Source: Aurantiochytrium sp. KH105 (Eukaryota; Sar; Bigyra; Thraustochytrida; Thraustochytriidae). From it: a stretch of DNA of 64,000 nt. This document shows, piece after piece, positions 1 through 10,890 of this stretch. Location of the stretch: the NCBI GenBank assembly GCA_003116975.1, contig BGKB01000105.1, forward strand, positions 62,001 through 126,000, read 5' to 3'. Position 1 is the stretch's first letter. Every line of letters begins with the position of its first letter. The notes beneath the pieces were generated by a model that saw only the letters and a list, made by a program, of their open reading frames with translations, was not told the origin of the DNA and did no database searches. The translations under genes were made by a program, and so were the position numbers.

Positions 1-729
1 GAGGGTTCCCGACATGAGCTCGCTAAATCGCAGGAGCTTACAGAATCGCAAGAGACGGCCGGTCTCGAGCAGCTTGCTCGACTCCAAATCGTCTTCACTC
101 GAAAGCGCAGCGAGATCGAGCGCGAGGCTGCCAAAGCCAGCAAGTGCATCGAAGACCATGCGCGTTCGTGCATAGCGCCAGACAATGGCGCGCTGGTCCC
201 GAACCCAGGCACCCGAGAGTGGATCCTCGTAGCAAACGAAGAACTGAAGGCCAAAGTCGACAATGAAGAGGAAGTCTACGGCACGATTCACCACGAACCG
301 GGCATCGTATTGGAGAGGGACGAAAGCAACCTCAAAGGGTGTCCAGGTTGCGGTGAGCAGGAGCGCCATGAGTATCAATCCATTCCAGCGCCGAAGTGCA
401 GACGTTGTTGGAATGAATCGCAAGTCCACGTTGCGATAAATTTCATCAACGCGCTTTCGCACGTGCTCAATTTCGGTCTGGATCTCAAGTCGTTTTTGCG
501 TTGCGACACGTGGCGGAATCTTTCCCACCCATGATAGCTCTGATGAGCTATAGCTTTTCCTATTGCGCTCCATAGAGCTCCCAGACTCGTCTGGCAAAGG
601 GACCACGGAATTCTTCCAGCTGCGCATCATGGCGTCTTTGATGTCTTTTCGCTTCTTTGATGACGACGAGTTGCCCTTGCCGGACGACATCTTGTCGGAC
701 CCGTCAATGCGTTTGCGCGAGAACTGCAT
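1..729 (-). CDS. Voltage-gated ion channel, EAG/CNG/HCN-like, N-terminal part
   Basis: The frame is open from an ATG at 729 down to base 1, giving 243 residues with no stop, so the gene is cut by the left window edge. After a basic, Ser-rich cytoplasmic N-terminus (about 1-115) come hydrophobic segments that fit S1 (about 124-146, with WNGLILMALLL), S2 (about 164-184, AVDFLFIVDFGLQFF) and S3 (about 207-222). The visible end carries an S4-like run with a basic residue every third position (GRLLRFCKLLRF). The S2-S3 loop has the DPLSGAWV signature common in EAG/CNG-type channels of protists. The family forms tetrameric plasma-membrane or ciliary K+ or cation channels, often with a C-terminal cyclic-nucleotide-binding domain. 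The pore and any such domain lie outside the window, so selectivity and ligand control cannot be read. Confidence 0.8.
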   Translation of the reverse strand, partial: MQFSRKRIDGSDKMSSGKGNSSSSKKRKDIKDAMMRSWKNSVVPLPDESGSSMERNRKSYSSSELSWVGKIPPRVATQKRLEIQTEIEHVRKRVDEIYRNVDLRFIPTTSALRRWNGLILMALLLTATWTPFEVAFVPLQYDARFVVNRAVDFLFIVDFGLQFFVCYEDPLSGAWVRDQRAIVWRYARTRMVFDALAGFGSLALDLAALSSEDDLESSKLLETGRLLRFCKLLRFSELMSGTL

Positions 730-3486
730 TTCGCTCGTTGTTCTTTTGTGATGTAATCAGGCGAGGTTGCCGAGCGTCAGCCACAGCCGCCAGGGCCGTC
801 TCGCTGCCCGCGCAGCAGCGCGCAGCAATGCGCAGCAGCACCAGCAGCGGCGCCGACCGGCGCGCAGTCTAGTCCTCAAACCAAAAGACTGTCTGTTTGA
901 GCCGAGGCTACGAAGTCATTCGGACAACTAGCTAGCTGCCTGATATTATCATTACTCTCCCGCTTTCGATCTCGAGAACCACAAGCCTAGCTAGCGCTGC
1001 AAGCAAGGTGAGCAGGGTGCGAAGAGTGCAGCCCGAACGATCCGTTGAGCACCTGAGAACATCATACCGCTCGCTCGCGCGCCAGTGCCTCTTCTGTCTT
1101 GTTGCGTTCTGTTCCTTTGAACCGTATCTGTTCTTTTCTTGTCATTTTTATTTTTTTTCTACTAGGCGACTAGGCCTACTAGGCCTAGGCTAAGCCGTGA
1201 TGCACAAGAGCGTTGATGGCGACTAGGAGCAATCGCGGCAAAGCGACGGGCAAGATTGATGTGGCGTTCAGGTTTCTCCTCTTCTTCTTTTTTTCTTATT
1301 CTGGAGCGACAGCGAATATAGCGAACTACTTGAACTACTGGCTGATGGGACGGTCGCCCGCATGGAGGATTGATTGCCTGCGACTGCGACTGCGACTGCG
1401 ACGCGCGTCCATGCTTTGCGATTTCCGTCGCAGATTGGGTCCTTCAAGGTGGAATCGTTCAAGATGCAAGCGAGCAAGCCCGTGTGCGCAAGTAAATATA
1501 CTAAGCAAGTCAAGCAAGCAAGGGGTGTTGGTGGGCCAACGTGTCCGGGATGCCCTTAGGGACAATGACTCCAGGCTTGGCGAGGGCCTGTGGTGACGAT
1601 GAGATGCATCACATTGTTCCGCATCACATCGCACCGCAACGTACCGCGCCGCGCCGCAACGTCTTTCATGGGGAGATCCTCTCCATGATTGGCCTCGCTC
1701 GCCGTCTTCGATTGGCGTGGAGACCGTATGCAGGATCGACGGTGGCGCAACTTGTGACCATGGTGACTGTCACTGACAGTGAGAGCAACACGTTCGCGGC
1801 AAGATCGAGGCGGCTCGCGCGCCTGCAGCTGCAGCTGCACTGCTGCAGGCGCCGATAATGGTACCACGACTTTGCGTCTCGTCTCGTCTTGTCGCATCCC
1901 GGCAGCGGGCGGCCCGGCCGGTCTCGAGCGCACATCGCGTGACCTCGATGATTTTGCGTCTTTGCGCAGCAGCCCGTTTCCGGTGTCTTTACTGCGTAGC
2001 TACGCACCGGTCACCTGCCTATCTCTGCCGATGGCGAGCTCGAGCTCAAGAAACGCTCGCAGTCGTGTCGCGACTGCGATAATGTTGCTTCGAGTGAGTC
2101 GTCGTAACAGGCATCCCAGGAATCCCGCACCCCCAATCCCTTTGGCATCTCACATTCGCTCGTCTCAGCTGCACTGCTGGCCGCGCGGACCCTGCTGCCG
2201 CAAACAGCCGCAGCGCAACTGGCACGGCTGGCCCTCCCGGCGCTGGCCATTTGCGCGCAGAGCAGCAGCAGCAGTCAGAAGAGGACCGCGAGCGGTCGAA
2301 GACTTCTCCTCGTCGTGCAAGCACACTGCACTATCTTGCCGCTCCTTCCCTTCACACCATTCACGGCCAGGTCTCCACGTTCAAAAGTCGCCTCGCGCGA
2401 GCTCCTCCAGCGCAGCGCCCGCCGCGGCTGCGACACTGCGAGCTGCAGGTGGTTCCGCGACGCCTGCGGCGCGACGCTTCGCCGCGGGTCTGCCCGGCAG
2501 CGGCCCTGGCCCGGCTGGAGCTCTCGAGCTAGCCAGCTAGCCAGCGAGCCCGCCCGCATCGTTCGACGCTGCGGCCCCTGCGGCACCGTGCGTGCAGTGC
2601 AGTGACTTGGACCCCCGCCGCCGAACCCCGCGCCGCGCGACGCTCTGCCCGCTGCAGCGGGCTTCTGCATCCCAGCGTCCCTCGGCATCTGCTGCTGCAT
2701 GCGGCGCGGCCATGCCGCAGCTTCTCGCGTCTCGTCTCCCTCTCACTCATCTCGTCTCGTCCCGACTCGTCTCTGCTCTGATGATCATCTCGTCCCGCAT
2801 CATCTCTGCGCTCTGCGCGGCGCCGCTCTCCGACGCGACGCGGCTGCCGCTGCGGCGCGCCATCGCGGCTCGCTGCAGCTGCAGCAGCAGCAGCTCCGCT
2901 ACACTGCGCCGCGAGGCAAGGCAAGCAAGGCAAGCGAGGCCAGGCAAGCGAGGCCAGGCAAGGCGTTGGGGGCGGCTCGCCGACGCGCCGCGCGAGCTGG
3001 CGTGCTAGCTCGAGGCCTCGGAGGGCTTGGCAGAAGAACGAGCTGGCTGGTGCGAACGGAGAATCGTGATGCCTCGAAAGATGCGTTCGCTCGCGTGGGC
3101 ACGCAAACCGGCAGGGGTTCATTTATGCACGCACGCACGAATGGGTTGCGGCCGCCGCCGACTAGCTCGCTGCTGCGGTCTCGCTCTCGGCCGCGGAGCT
3201 TGCTCTGTTGCTCCTGCTCGGCAGCGAGGCAGGAACGCCGGCCACCGCCCGGACCGAATCAGGGAAGGAGGAAGGCCACTGTCGGCCCAGCCCAGCTCAC
3301 TGTCAAGGCGAGCAAGGCAAAAGCTGGGAGTGGCAAACCCGAAACGCGGTGCACAGCTCGAAGAAACTCGCGAGCGAGTGTGCAAGCAACGCAACGCCAA
3401 CGCAACGCGAAGCAAACCAGCAAGCAAATCTGCAAAGAAGAAAGCACATCAGGCGCGGAGGAAGAGTCAGAGTGAGACAGAAGATC
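730..3486. other. Intergenic, GC-rich, no supported gene
   Basis: About 2.8 kb between the channel start and the first Cys-rich gene. It is rich in CTGCAG, CTCGTCTCGTC and GCAAGCAAGC tracts. Many long open frames run on both strands, but they have Arg/Ser/Ala-rich compositions typical of chance frames in GC-rich DNA and none resembles a protein family. It probably holds the divergent promoters and 5' leaders of the two flanking genes. Confidence 0.6.
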
Positions 3487-4953
3487 ATGACCAAGATGCT
3501 CGCGATCGTAGCGACGCTGGCACTAGGCCAGGTCGCGGCGAGCGCCGCAGCAGAGTCGGCGTACTACGGTTCCGCGTACGGGTCCGTGGAGCTCGAGTGG
3601 ATCAACTCGACGTGCGTCAGCGAGAAGATTGGCGACTCGTGCGATGCGTGCAGCGATGTGGCGGAGAATATGACGGCCGCGCAGGACTGCTACGAATGCC
3701 TCGAGGGGCAGAGCGACGCTCTTCAGGACTGCACCAACGATGAAATCGTCTCTGATGCCTGCTTTCAAGAAGCCAAGGGCTGCATCATTGACGATTGCGT
3801 CTATTCCGGAGCCTCCGACATGACGACGTGCATCGACGACTGTTTTGCCAACAGCACGGGGTGCAACGACACTGGCGCGCGGGACGACTACGAGGAGGTT
3901 GAAGTCCTCAACGGCACCTGCGCAATGGACCTTGTCAACCAGTACTGCCCTATTTGCACGAGCCAAGATTCGGAGAGTGTGGCTGACTGTCTGGGCTGCA
4001 TCGAAAACAACACCGAGGTGGCGCAGACTTGCGTCGACAGCGAGTACATCTCGGACGAGTGCTACCAGGAAGCTTCCTCGTGTATCTTTGACAACTGTAC
4101 CGCAGAAACCTGGGACACCATCTCAGACTGTGCCGATACGTGCATCTACAGCTCGTCGTCTTGCGATATGCACTCGAACAGCACGGAGATTGAGCGCGAC
4201 GGCACGACTTCTCAGACGTCGGTCGCAGTGGAGGCCAACGGCACGAGCTCTGAGATCTGGAATGAGACTTGTATTGAGAATATTCTCACCGGAGACTGCT
4301 CTCTGTGCATCGAAGATGATGCCGAGGTCGGTTCCTGCATCGATTGTCTTGGCGACAACAGCGAGGAACTGTACTCGTGCCTGAACTCGGACTTCATCAA
4401 TGAGACCTGCTACATTTCGGCTGGTGACTGCACCATGAGCTCGTGCTCGGACGTTTCGTGGGATAACCTCACTTCGTGCGTGAACGAGTGCATTGCTAGC
4501 ACCTCTTCGTGCCCCGAGATCGAGTTTGAGGATACCATGTCCTCTGAAAAGGAGATCGACAGCCTGTCGACCGACTCGAACAGCACGGCTAACTTGACCG
4601 AGTCCTCCGTCAACATGACCTGCCTTCAGGAGGCAGTTGAGCAGGACTGCAGCTCGGAGTGCATTGAGGCAGGCTCGAACTCTAGCGAGTACGCCAGCGA
4701 AGAAACACTGTACTCGAGCAATGGCTGCATGGCTTGCGTTGACGAGAGCGTTGCCGTAGACATGTGCATGCCTGCCGACTCGTCGTGCATGGCTGACCAG
4801 CTCATCCAATGCCTTGTCAGCACGTGCGGGACGGACTCTTGGGACTCGGAGTGCGGCACCACGTGCGAAGAGAACTGCGCGGAAAGTTCTTACTTTTCCA
4901 CTGGCAGCGATTACTCTGCCTCGGGCGGCGCGCGTCGTCTTCGCGGCAACTAA
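3487..4953 (+). CDS. Secreted protein with four 12-cysteine repeats
   Basis: 488 residues. The ATG at 3487 is chosen because it begins a clear signal peptide (MTKMLAIVATLALGQVAASA); the frame is open further upstream but that part is not protein-like. The mature protein is acidic, Ser/Thr-rich and built of repeats of about 84 residues, the first at about residues 43-126. Each starts with an N-x-T-C sequon (NSTC, NGTC, NETC, NMTC). Repeats 1-3 follow the spacing C-x8-C-x2-C-x(9-12)-C-x2-C-x10-C-x9-C-x6-C-x4-C-x10-C-x3-C-x6-C; repeat 4 is recognisable but irregular. The C-terminus ends in GGARRLRGN. I do not recognise the domain. An even number of spaced cysteines and many sequons indicate a disulfide-bonded extracellular glycoprotein, perhaps wall, scale or adhesive material. 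A paralogue with the same repeat lies at 7903-9381. Confidence 0.85.
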   Translation: MTKMLAIVATLALGQVAASAAAESAYYGSAYGSVELEWINSTCVSEKIGDSCDACSDVAENMTAAQDCYECLEGQSDALQDCTNDEIVSDACFQEAKGCIIDDCVYSGASDMTTCIDDCFANSTGCNDTGARDDYEEVEVLNGTCAMDLVNQYCPICTSQDSESVADCLGCIENNTEVAQTCVDSEYISDECYQEASSCIFDNCTAETWDTISDCADTCIYSSSSCDMHSNSTEIERDGTTSQTSVAVEANGTSSEIWNETCIENILTGDCSLCIEDDAEVGSCIDCLGDNSEELYSCLNSDFINETCYISAGDCTMSSCSDVSWDNLTSCVNECIASTSSCPEIEFEDTMSSEKEIDSLSTDSNSTANLTESSVNMTCLQEAVEQDCSSECIEAGSNSSEYASEETLYSSNGCMACVDESVAVDMCMPADSSCMADQLIQCLVSTCGTDSWDSECGTTCEENCAESSYFSTGSDYSASGGARRLRGN

Positions 4954-7902
4954 AAGAAGATGTGATTCGCGCTCTCCAGACATGTTTCTTCTCCCCCCCC
5001 CCCCCAAAAAAAAGAAGACAAACATCAAGTCGTCTTCGCGCCTCCAGATCAGTACTCTATCTATATCATTAGTTCTGGCGTGTACGCACAACTGTAGAAC
5101 CAACCAGCCTTTTAGTACTACTTAACCCCGGTAACTTGACTCAGGATTTGCTTCAAAATAGAACTTTCTTGTTTGAATGGCTTCTTGAAGATCAGCAGTT
5201 CCTAATTTTGATTCAAGTACGTTTTTTAAAAGCGCACTGCAAATACAAAAGCATGGTATGAAGCATGGTATGCCCCAAGTTGACGAGGTCGTGCTTGCTC
5301 GCTTCTCGCCCATCGTTCATCACAATCAAGCTTAACAGCCTGTCAATTTGATGTGGTATGAATGTCGACTTGGTTAATGTCAAAAAGTTGAGCGAGGGAT
5401 CTCTTGCATTTCAAAGCCACTGTCTGTCTGCCAATGCTTCAGGACTCGCGCGTGACGGACTAGCTTTGAAACCAAGAGAGCCACCAACCAAGTCGGACCT
5501 AAAAAAGGGCGATAATTGTCTACAAAGAGACAACTGCGTAGGTGACTATGTCCCTCCAGGTCGGATTGCTGATTCTTCCTTGGGTTAAGTTCCGATGTGA
5601 AATTCATGAGATGGGCGGTCATCGGGCAGCCAGACCGGAACATTGGCCATGGCAGTTGTAGATGCGACTGCAGCCACCGCGGGTGAACTCGATCATTGCG
5701 AGCACGGTTGGAGTGTCTTTCTTTCCAAGTTTGGACCTTAACGAATCAGCCACCGGGGCACGCGGCTCGGTCGCCGAGTGTGCGATGGCGAGGCGTTTTC
5801 CATCTCCCACCCCCCGACGACCATTCCGAGTCGTCGGGTAGTTGTCATGCACACGCTTTTTGCTGTTAAAAATGTAAGTTGTCCATCCGTAGCGGCGCGG
5901 GCCCCTTACGCGTTGGACTTTTGGCTTCCATGGAACGGGCACATGGTCGCATCTCTGGCTGGTGAAACTGGAAGAAGAGTAAAGTGCTGCGGTATGAACT
6001 TGCCAACGCTTCCTTCGCCGAGCCTTGCCACACTCGTTTGCCAACTCTAAAATGTCGTTGCGCAGGCTGGCTCGCGGCTAGGGCCAGCCTCTGCATGCGG
6101 CCGCCCCGAGGTTTTCGCCTCGCTCGGCAGTTGATCACGATAGCCACATCAAGCAGTGGTGTACGGCCAAGCAAAAGAGAGCCACCAGAAGGCGTGCAAA
6201 TCTCGCCGCCGCTCCGCAATCTGCACTCATTCGTTGTTCCCACGCTGTCCTGGCGCATGGCCAGCACCGCGATTCGATTCGATTCGCCCCGACTCGATTC
6301 GACTCAACTCGAGTCCCCTATGAACGCTCGACGACCAGCTGGCTGGCTAGATGGACGGCCGACGTCAGCCACGGCCAGCCATGTCCAGCTGGCCGCTGAC
6401 AGCCGAGTTACGGCACGCGACCTGGGCGTTCATTCAGCCTCACGTTGCCAAGCAGCCATCTCAGCCATCTTTCTATACTGTCGCGCTTCGCTGGTTGTCG
6501 ACTTCCCCTGGCTGGTGGTGGCTGGCCGGTGTAGCTTGTGAACGGACGTCTGTCTGAACGAGGAGCGAGCCGCCATCGAGGCTTGCCATGAGGGGAAGGC
6601 GGCCGCGGAAAAAGCCCCCCATCCATTTCGGCCGCCAAAAACCGACGCGGCGGCCCGGACAACCAAAGCTTTCTCTATTCTTTCCGCCAGGCGGGGCCAG
6701 CGTAGATGGCCCGCTCCGCTCGCCGAGTAAGCAGTAATCTTGGCTCCATTCTTCGCCCCGCCCTCGCTGTCCGCGTTGTCCTCCTCCGCGCCGTATACTA
6801 CACTACTACATACTTCCGCACGACGAGGACGCCTTTCGACGGAGACAGGCCCTTCGTACAACTCACTCCTTCGGCCTCGCGGTCGATGCCCGCGCGCGCG
6901 GCCACGATTCTCGCGCGCCAGGCGAGGTCGAGGCGGGGCCGGCCTGGCCGGGAGCAGCTGAGCGCGGGCCGGCGCGCGGCGGCCAGGCCCGAGGTGGGAG
7001 CGGCGCCGGGAGAGCGAGTTTGCGGTGCATGGCGCTCGCCGTCTCTTCCGCCGCGGTCGAGGCCGAGGCGCTTCTCTCTCCGCCAAGGCCGCTACCGCTG
7101 CTGCCCCTGCGGCGGCGGCGCGCTTCCCCCGCCCGGGGCGGCGCAGCTTGGCCTGGCCTGGCTTGGCTTGGCTTGGGTTGGCTTGGCGGGGCGGGCATCG
7201 GGCGCATCGCGGATGGATAGCGAGACTCGTCGGAGACCGCCCGCGGTCCTGCCGGCACGATGGACGGCGGTCGACGAGGCTGCGCGGGAGGGCGGCGGCC
7301 CAGTGTCTCACGGCGGACCGCGGCGGAGGGCGGCGCGGGGCTCCCGCCGGGGGACGGCGCGGGGGAGAGGAGAGGAGAGGAGAGGAGAGGAGAGGAGAGG
7401 AGAGGAGCAAGGCGCGGAAAGGAAGGGGAGATTACGCGGTGTCAGGCGCCGCTCCGACCAGCCGCAAGCGCCGCGCTGGGCCGGTTCAGTGGCCTCCCGC
7501 AGCCAAGTTCGTTTGGCCATAATCTCCCACAGCGCGAGCCGCGCAAGCTGTGCACGCGCGGAGAGGAGGCTCCGAGATGCGGAGGAGGGGTAGAGAGTCT
7601 TTCGCCAGCCAGCTCTTTGGAGTATGAGCCGGCTGGCTCGCGCTCTCCGGCGATGTCGCTCGGGTTTCCAGAAAGAGTAAGAGCCAACTCCCCACTCCCA
7701 CTCTGCGCGTGTGAGCTCCAACCGCCCTCTGACTGGCGGCCGCCGGCCAGGCAGGCAGGCAGGCAGGCTGCTTGGCGGGAGCGATGGGATAAGGCAAGCA
7801 AAATCCGAACGCAAGAGACTCGAGCTCGGGAAGAGAAGAGAAGAGCAGGAGAGGAGGGTAAGAAAAAGACCCGAGCAACCAGCCGAAAGAAGCGGAGTCA
7901 CC
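4954..7902. other. Intergenic between the two Cys-repeat genes
   Basis: About 2.9 kb with no supported gene. The first kilobase (to about 6000) is less GC-rich, with a poly-C/poly-A run at 4994-5013. From about 6250 it becomes very GC-rich, with GATTCGATTCG-type tracts near 6270-6310, an AGAGG pentanucleotide array at 7364-7406 and a GGCAGGCAGGCA run near 7748. The last stretch before 7903 is AG-rich and probably the 5' leader of the next gene. Confidence 0.55.
7364..7406. repeat. (AGAGG)n pentanucleotide microsatellite
   Basis: About eight near-perfect tandem AGAGG units seen directly in the sequence. They lie about 500 bases upstream of the second Cys-repeat gene. Confidence 0.95.
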
Positions 7903-9381
7903 ATGAAGCACCAGATTGTGTGGGTCCTCGCGACCGCCGTCGCTTCGCTCGCGGCAGGAGCCGAAGCCGGCCGCGCCGGCAGCGGCAGCGGCAGTGGCGG
8001 CGGGCGAGGCGGCAACGGCGGTCGCGGCGGCGGATCGGGCGGCGGCAACCACGGTGGCGCCATCAATGCGACGTGCCTCGAGCTCGTCGAAGATCTTTGC
8101 GGCGACGCGTGCGACCTGAGCTGGGGCGCCAACGTGACCGACCTCGAGATCTGCCTCGAGTGCTTCCAGGAGAACGCGGAGGAGCTCGGAGACTGCGTCT
8201 CGGATCAGATCGATGATCTCGAGTGCGTTGTCGAGGTCCAGTCGTGCGTCGACGACTCGTGCCGGGCTTTCCCGGGCAATGGCCGCATCGCAGAATGTGC
8301 CCAAGACTGCTACCAGTCCGCCGCCTCTTGCCCGAACAAGACCATTGGGGGCCATGTCCCTGATGGCCTCAATACCTCGTGCGCACAGGATGTTTACGAT
8401 ACCTGCGAGACCTGTGTCTTGGACGATCTTGATGCGGACGCTGCGGAGGAATGTCTCGCGTGCCTCGCGGAGAACGTGGACGACTTTGCCGACTGCACTG
8501 ACCTCGACGTCTTCGAGTGTGCCGCCGAGACGGCCATTTGCTATGAAGACGAATGTGACGACCTCGAGGGCTTGGAGCTGGCCCAGTGCGTGCGCGCTTG
8601 CATGGCTAATGCCACGTCCTGTGACTCCAAGAACGTTGGAGGAGACTGGGGCAGCGGCCGCGGACGCGGCGGGCGCCACCTCGGCGGTTTTGGTGGCGGT
8701 TCCAAGGGCCGTTTCAACGGTGGATGGCACAATCACACTGGCTTTGGCGGTCGCAACCGCACCGACTCTGATGGACATAACCACACCGACTTTGGCGGAC
8801 ACAACCACACACACGGAGGTGGACGTGGAGGACGTGGAGGCCGGCACCGTGGCCTCCGCGGCGATAAGCCAAACTTTTTCGATGTAATCACCGGCAACCA
8901 TACCTTTGGCGGTAACCATACCTTTGGCGGTAACCATACCTTTGGTGGCCACCATGGCGGCAACCATACCTTTAGTGGCAACCACACTCTCGGTGGCAAC
9001 CATACCTTCAGTGGCAACCACACCTTTGGCGGCCACCACGGCGGCCAGGCCGGCGGACGCGGACGCCACCTCGGCAAGCATGGCCATGGCGGGCACGGAG
9101 GCGGCTTCTCCCATCTGAACATGACGTGCATCACTGAGATCGAGGAAACGTGCGAGGCGTGTGCGCAGGTTGGCCATTTTAACCTGACCAGCGCGGAGAC
9201 GTGCATCGAATGCATCGACGCGAACGAATACAGCCTTGGAACGTGCGCTGAAGCCTTGGCAGACAAGCTCACGTGCAAAATCGAGGTGCAAACTTGCCTC
9301 GAAGAGACTTGCGCTGACCTCACCGGCAAGGAGCGCAGAACCTGCAAGAAGGAATGCCGCGAGAGCGCGACTTCGTGCTAA
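7903..9381 (+). CDS. Secreted 12-cysteine-repeat protein with Gly/His-rich NHT array
   Basis: 492 residues. The ATG at 7903 sits in a good context (ACCATGA) and starts a signal peptide (MKHQIVWVLATAVASLAAGA). A Gly-rich spacer follows, then two 12-Cys repeats (about residues 57-146 and 163-244), a Gly/His/Arg-rich linker (about 250-400), and a third repeat at 406-492 that ends on the last codon. Spacing in the three repeats is C-x7-C-x(2-3)-C-x(12-13)-C-x2-C-x10-C-x(7-9)-C-x6-C-x4-C-x(10-11)-C-x3-C-x6-C, the same domain as in the protein at 3487-4953. The linker has about ten N-H-T sequons, many as GNHTFGG units, so it may be densely N-glycosylated and could bind metal through histidine. The family is not recognised; extracellular matrix or surface coat is inferred. 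It converges on the methyltransferase gene 91 bases away. Confidence 0.85.
   Translation: MKHQIVWVLATAVASLAAGAEAGRAGSGSGSGGGRGGNGGRGGGSGGGNHGGAINATCLELVEDLCGDACDLSWGANVTDLEICLECFQENAEELGDCVSDQIDDLECVVEVQSCVDDSCRAFPGNGRIAECAQDCYQSAASCPNKTIGGHVPDGLNTSCAQDVYDTCETCVLDDLDADAAEECLACLAENVDDFADCTDLDVFECAAETAICYEDECDDLEGLELAQCVRACMANATSCDSKNVGGDWGSGRGRGGRHLGGFGGGSKGRFNGGWHNHTGFGGRNRTDSDGHNHTDFGGHNHTHGGGRGGRGGRHRGLRGDKPNFFDVITGNHTFGGNHTFGGNHTFGGHHGGNHTFSGNHTLGGNHTFSGNHTFGGHHGGQAGGRGRHLGKHGHGGHGGGFSHLNMTCITEIEETCEACAQVGHFNLTSAETCIECIDANEYSLGTCAEALADKLTCKIEVQTCLEETCADLTGKERRTCKKECRESATSC
8725..9035 (+). repeat. Intragenic NHT/GG coding repeat
   Basis: Short in-frame repeat encoding (F/L)-(G/S)-G-N-H-T units in the linker of the Cys-repeat protein; the DNA unit is close to 18 bases (GGCAACCATACCTTTGGC-like). 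Unit sequences differ mostly at third positions, so the array is not a very recent expansion. Confidence 0.85.
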
Positions 9382-9472
9382 CGCCCCAAGCTTGACGCCG
9401 CCATGCGCGGCCTACGATCCACTGTCCATACGTCAGAGACACTTTCCTCCGACTGAAAAAAATGCCACTAGA

Positions 9473-10363
9473 CTACAGAAAGCATCCTCTAAAAATCCTG
9501 ACTGACTTTTTGACATGTTCCCGTGCCAAAGCAAGACCTTGATCAGACTCATCTGCAGGAAGCTCGCGCAGCTCAAGACCCGCGGAACTTGCTTGGCTCA
9601 GAAAAGAGGCCACCACAGGAGCTGCGTATGGATCATCTTTGTCTTGCTTGGTGACATCAAAACGAAAGTCGATCGCCACATAAATGTCGCCAGTGGCGCC
9701 CGCGAGCGCTCGCAGCGATTCGAGCAAGGCAGGGTTGGCCTCCTCATGATAGATGCAGCCGCTGGCCAGGACAATGTCAAAGGGCGCGTACTCGGCGATT
9801 CCCGCTCCGAGTGGATCACCCCAGCTATGCGGTACGAAGCAAGCACTTCCGCCTTGTGCTGCAATGCAAGCTTTGTTGACCTCGACGTTTTGCTCGATTA
9901 ATGCTCGCATCACCTCACGATCTGTAATGGTTACCTCCGCCGAACATCCATGTGCGACTGCAAGACCGAGGAAACCCGTCCCCGCGCCAAGGTCAATTAC
10001 GGTTTTGCCACGCAGTGAAGCAGGAAAACGCGCAACCAAATGACGGGCTAGCATGACGGCGTCGTCCCAAACGACAGCTCCGGTTTGATCATTGTCCTTG
10101 GTGTGGCAAAAGGCGCCCTGCTGGACCTGGACGCCGAGAAGATCAAAGTTGGCTGCACGGTGATTTGTAAAGGTTTGCGGGTCCAGCCAGTCCTGAAAGA
10201 CAAAGTCGAGTCCAAAACCTCCTTCATCATCATCATCATCTTCTTCTTCTTCTTCTTCGTCTTCTTCTACCTCCTTCTTTCCGCCATCCTCCTTTTCGTT
10301 TCGCTTGACGGGCGTCGCGGACGACGTCTCCGTTCCCGCCAAAGGCCCAGTTTCTTCTGCCAT
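9473..10363 (-). CDS. METTL21-like protein lysine methyltransferase
   Basis: 296 residues starting at the ATG at 10363; the frame extends to 10402 but only from a TTG codon. An N-terminal acidic tract (about 25-48, a run of Glu/Asp) is followed by a seven-beta-strand methyltransferase fold. The S-adenosylmethionine site is visible as VIDLGAGTGFLGLAVA, then an acidic loop VTITD, and the post-motif DIVLASGCIYHEE. The preceding GAVVWDDAVMLARHL matches the WxxxxxLA segment typical of the Methyltransf_16 (METTL21/FAM86) family. That family methylates lysines of chaperones and translation factors; the substrate here cannot be told. It is divergent to the WASP gene, with 527 bases between start codons. 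Confidence 0.85.
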   Translation of the reverse strand: MAEETGPLAGTETSSATPVKRNEKEDGGKKEVEEDEEEEEEDDDDDEGGFGLDFVFQDWLDPQTFTNHRAANFDLLGVQVQQGAFCHTKDNDQTGAVVWDDAVMLARHLVARFPASLRGKTVIDLGAGTGFLGLAVAHGCSAEVTITDREVMRALIEQNVEVNKACIAAQGGSACFVPHSWGDPLGAGIAEYAPFDIVLASGCIYHEEANPALLESLRALAGATGDIYVAIDFRFDVTKQDKDDPYAAPVVASFLSQASSAGLELRELPADESDQGLALAREHVKKSVRIFRGCFL

Positions 10364-10890
10364 TTTTTGTGCTCGGCAACGCCACACCAGCGTAGACGCC
10401 AAACTCGTTTCCGGAATACAAGACCACAGGCTCAGCTCTCTCCGCTGCCGTCTCGGCCAAGGTGGCGCGACCGCGTCAAGCGTCAGCCAGCAAGGTGCCG
10501 CAGGCTGGGCTCACGCGCCGCGCCAGGCCACCTCTTCGTCTTTGACGCGGGCGACCGACCGACCACTGAAGCATGGGCTGCTGGGTGGAGGTACTGGAGT
10601 GGCTGAAAATTGACCAAGGCCACTTGACTGCGCACCATGGACCATCAACGGACAACTTGTTCTTCAAGCTCTGGCGGGCACACCTGGCAGCGAGCATGTG
10701 TGCGAGGATGGAGGAGAAGGAGGAGAGTGCCTCGAGATACGATGCTATCCATTTCGAGCAAGGCAGCAAGGCAGCAAGCAAGCAAGCAGGCAAGGCGGTA
10801 AGCACACAAACGAGAAGGCGGCCGGCGGAAAGGCGCGGCCCCGTTTCGGCAAGGTCTTCAGGGCGGCGTCGTCAGCCTGGGTATCGAAAG
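10364..10890. promoter_or_regulatory. Shared divergent 5' region of METTL21-like and WASP genes
   Basis: 527 bases between two divergent start codons, so it must carry both promoters unless there are untranslated 5' exons. GCAAGCAAGCAGGCAAG repeats lie near 10760-10795. No TATA box was identified. Confidence 0.4.
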
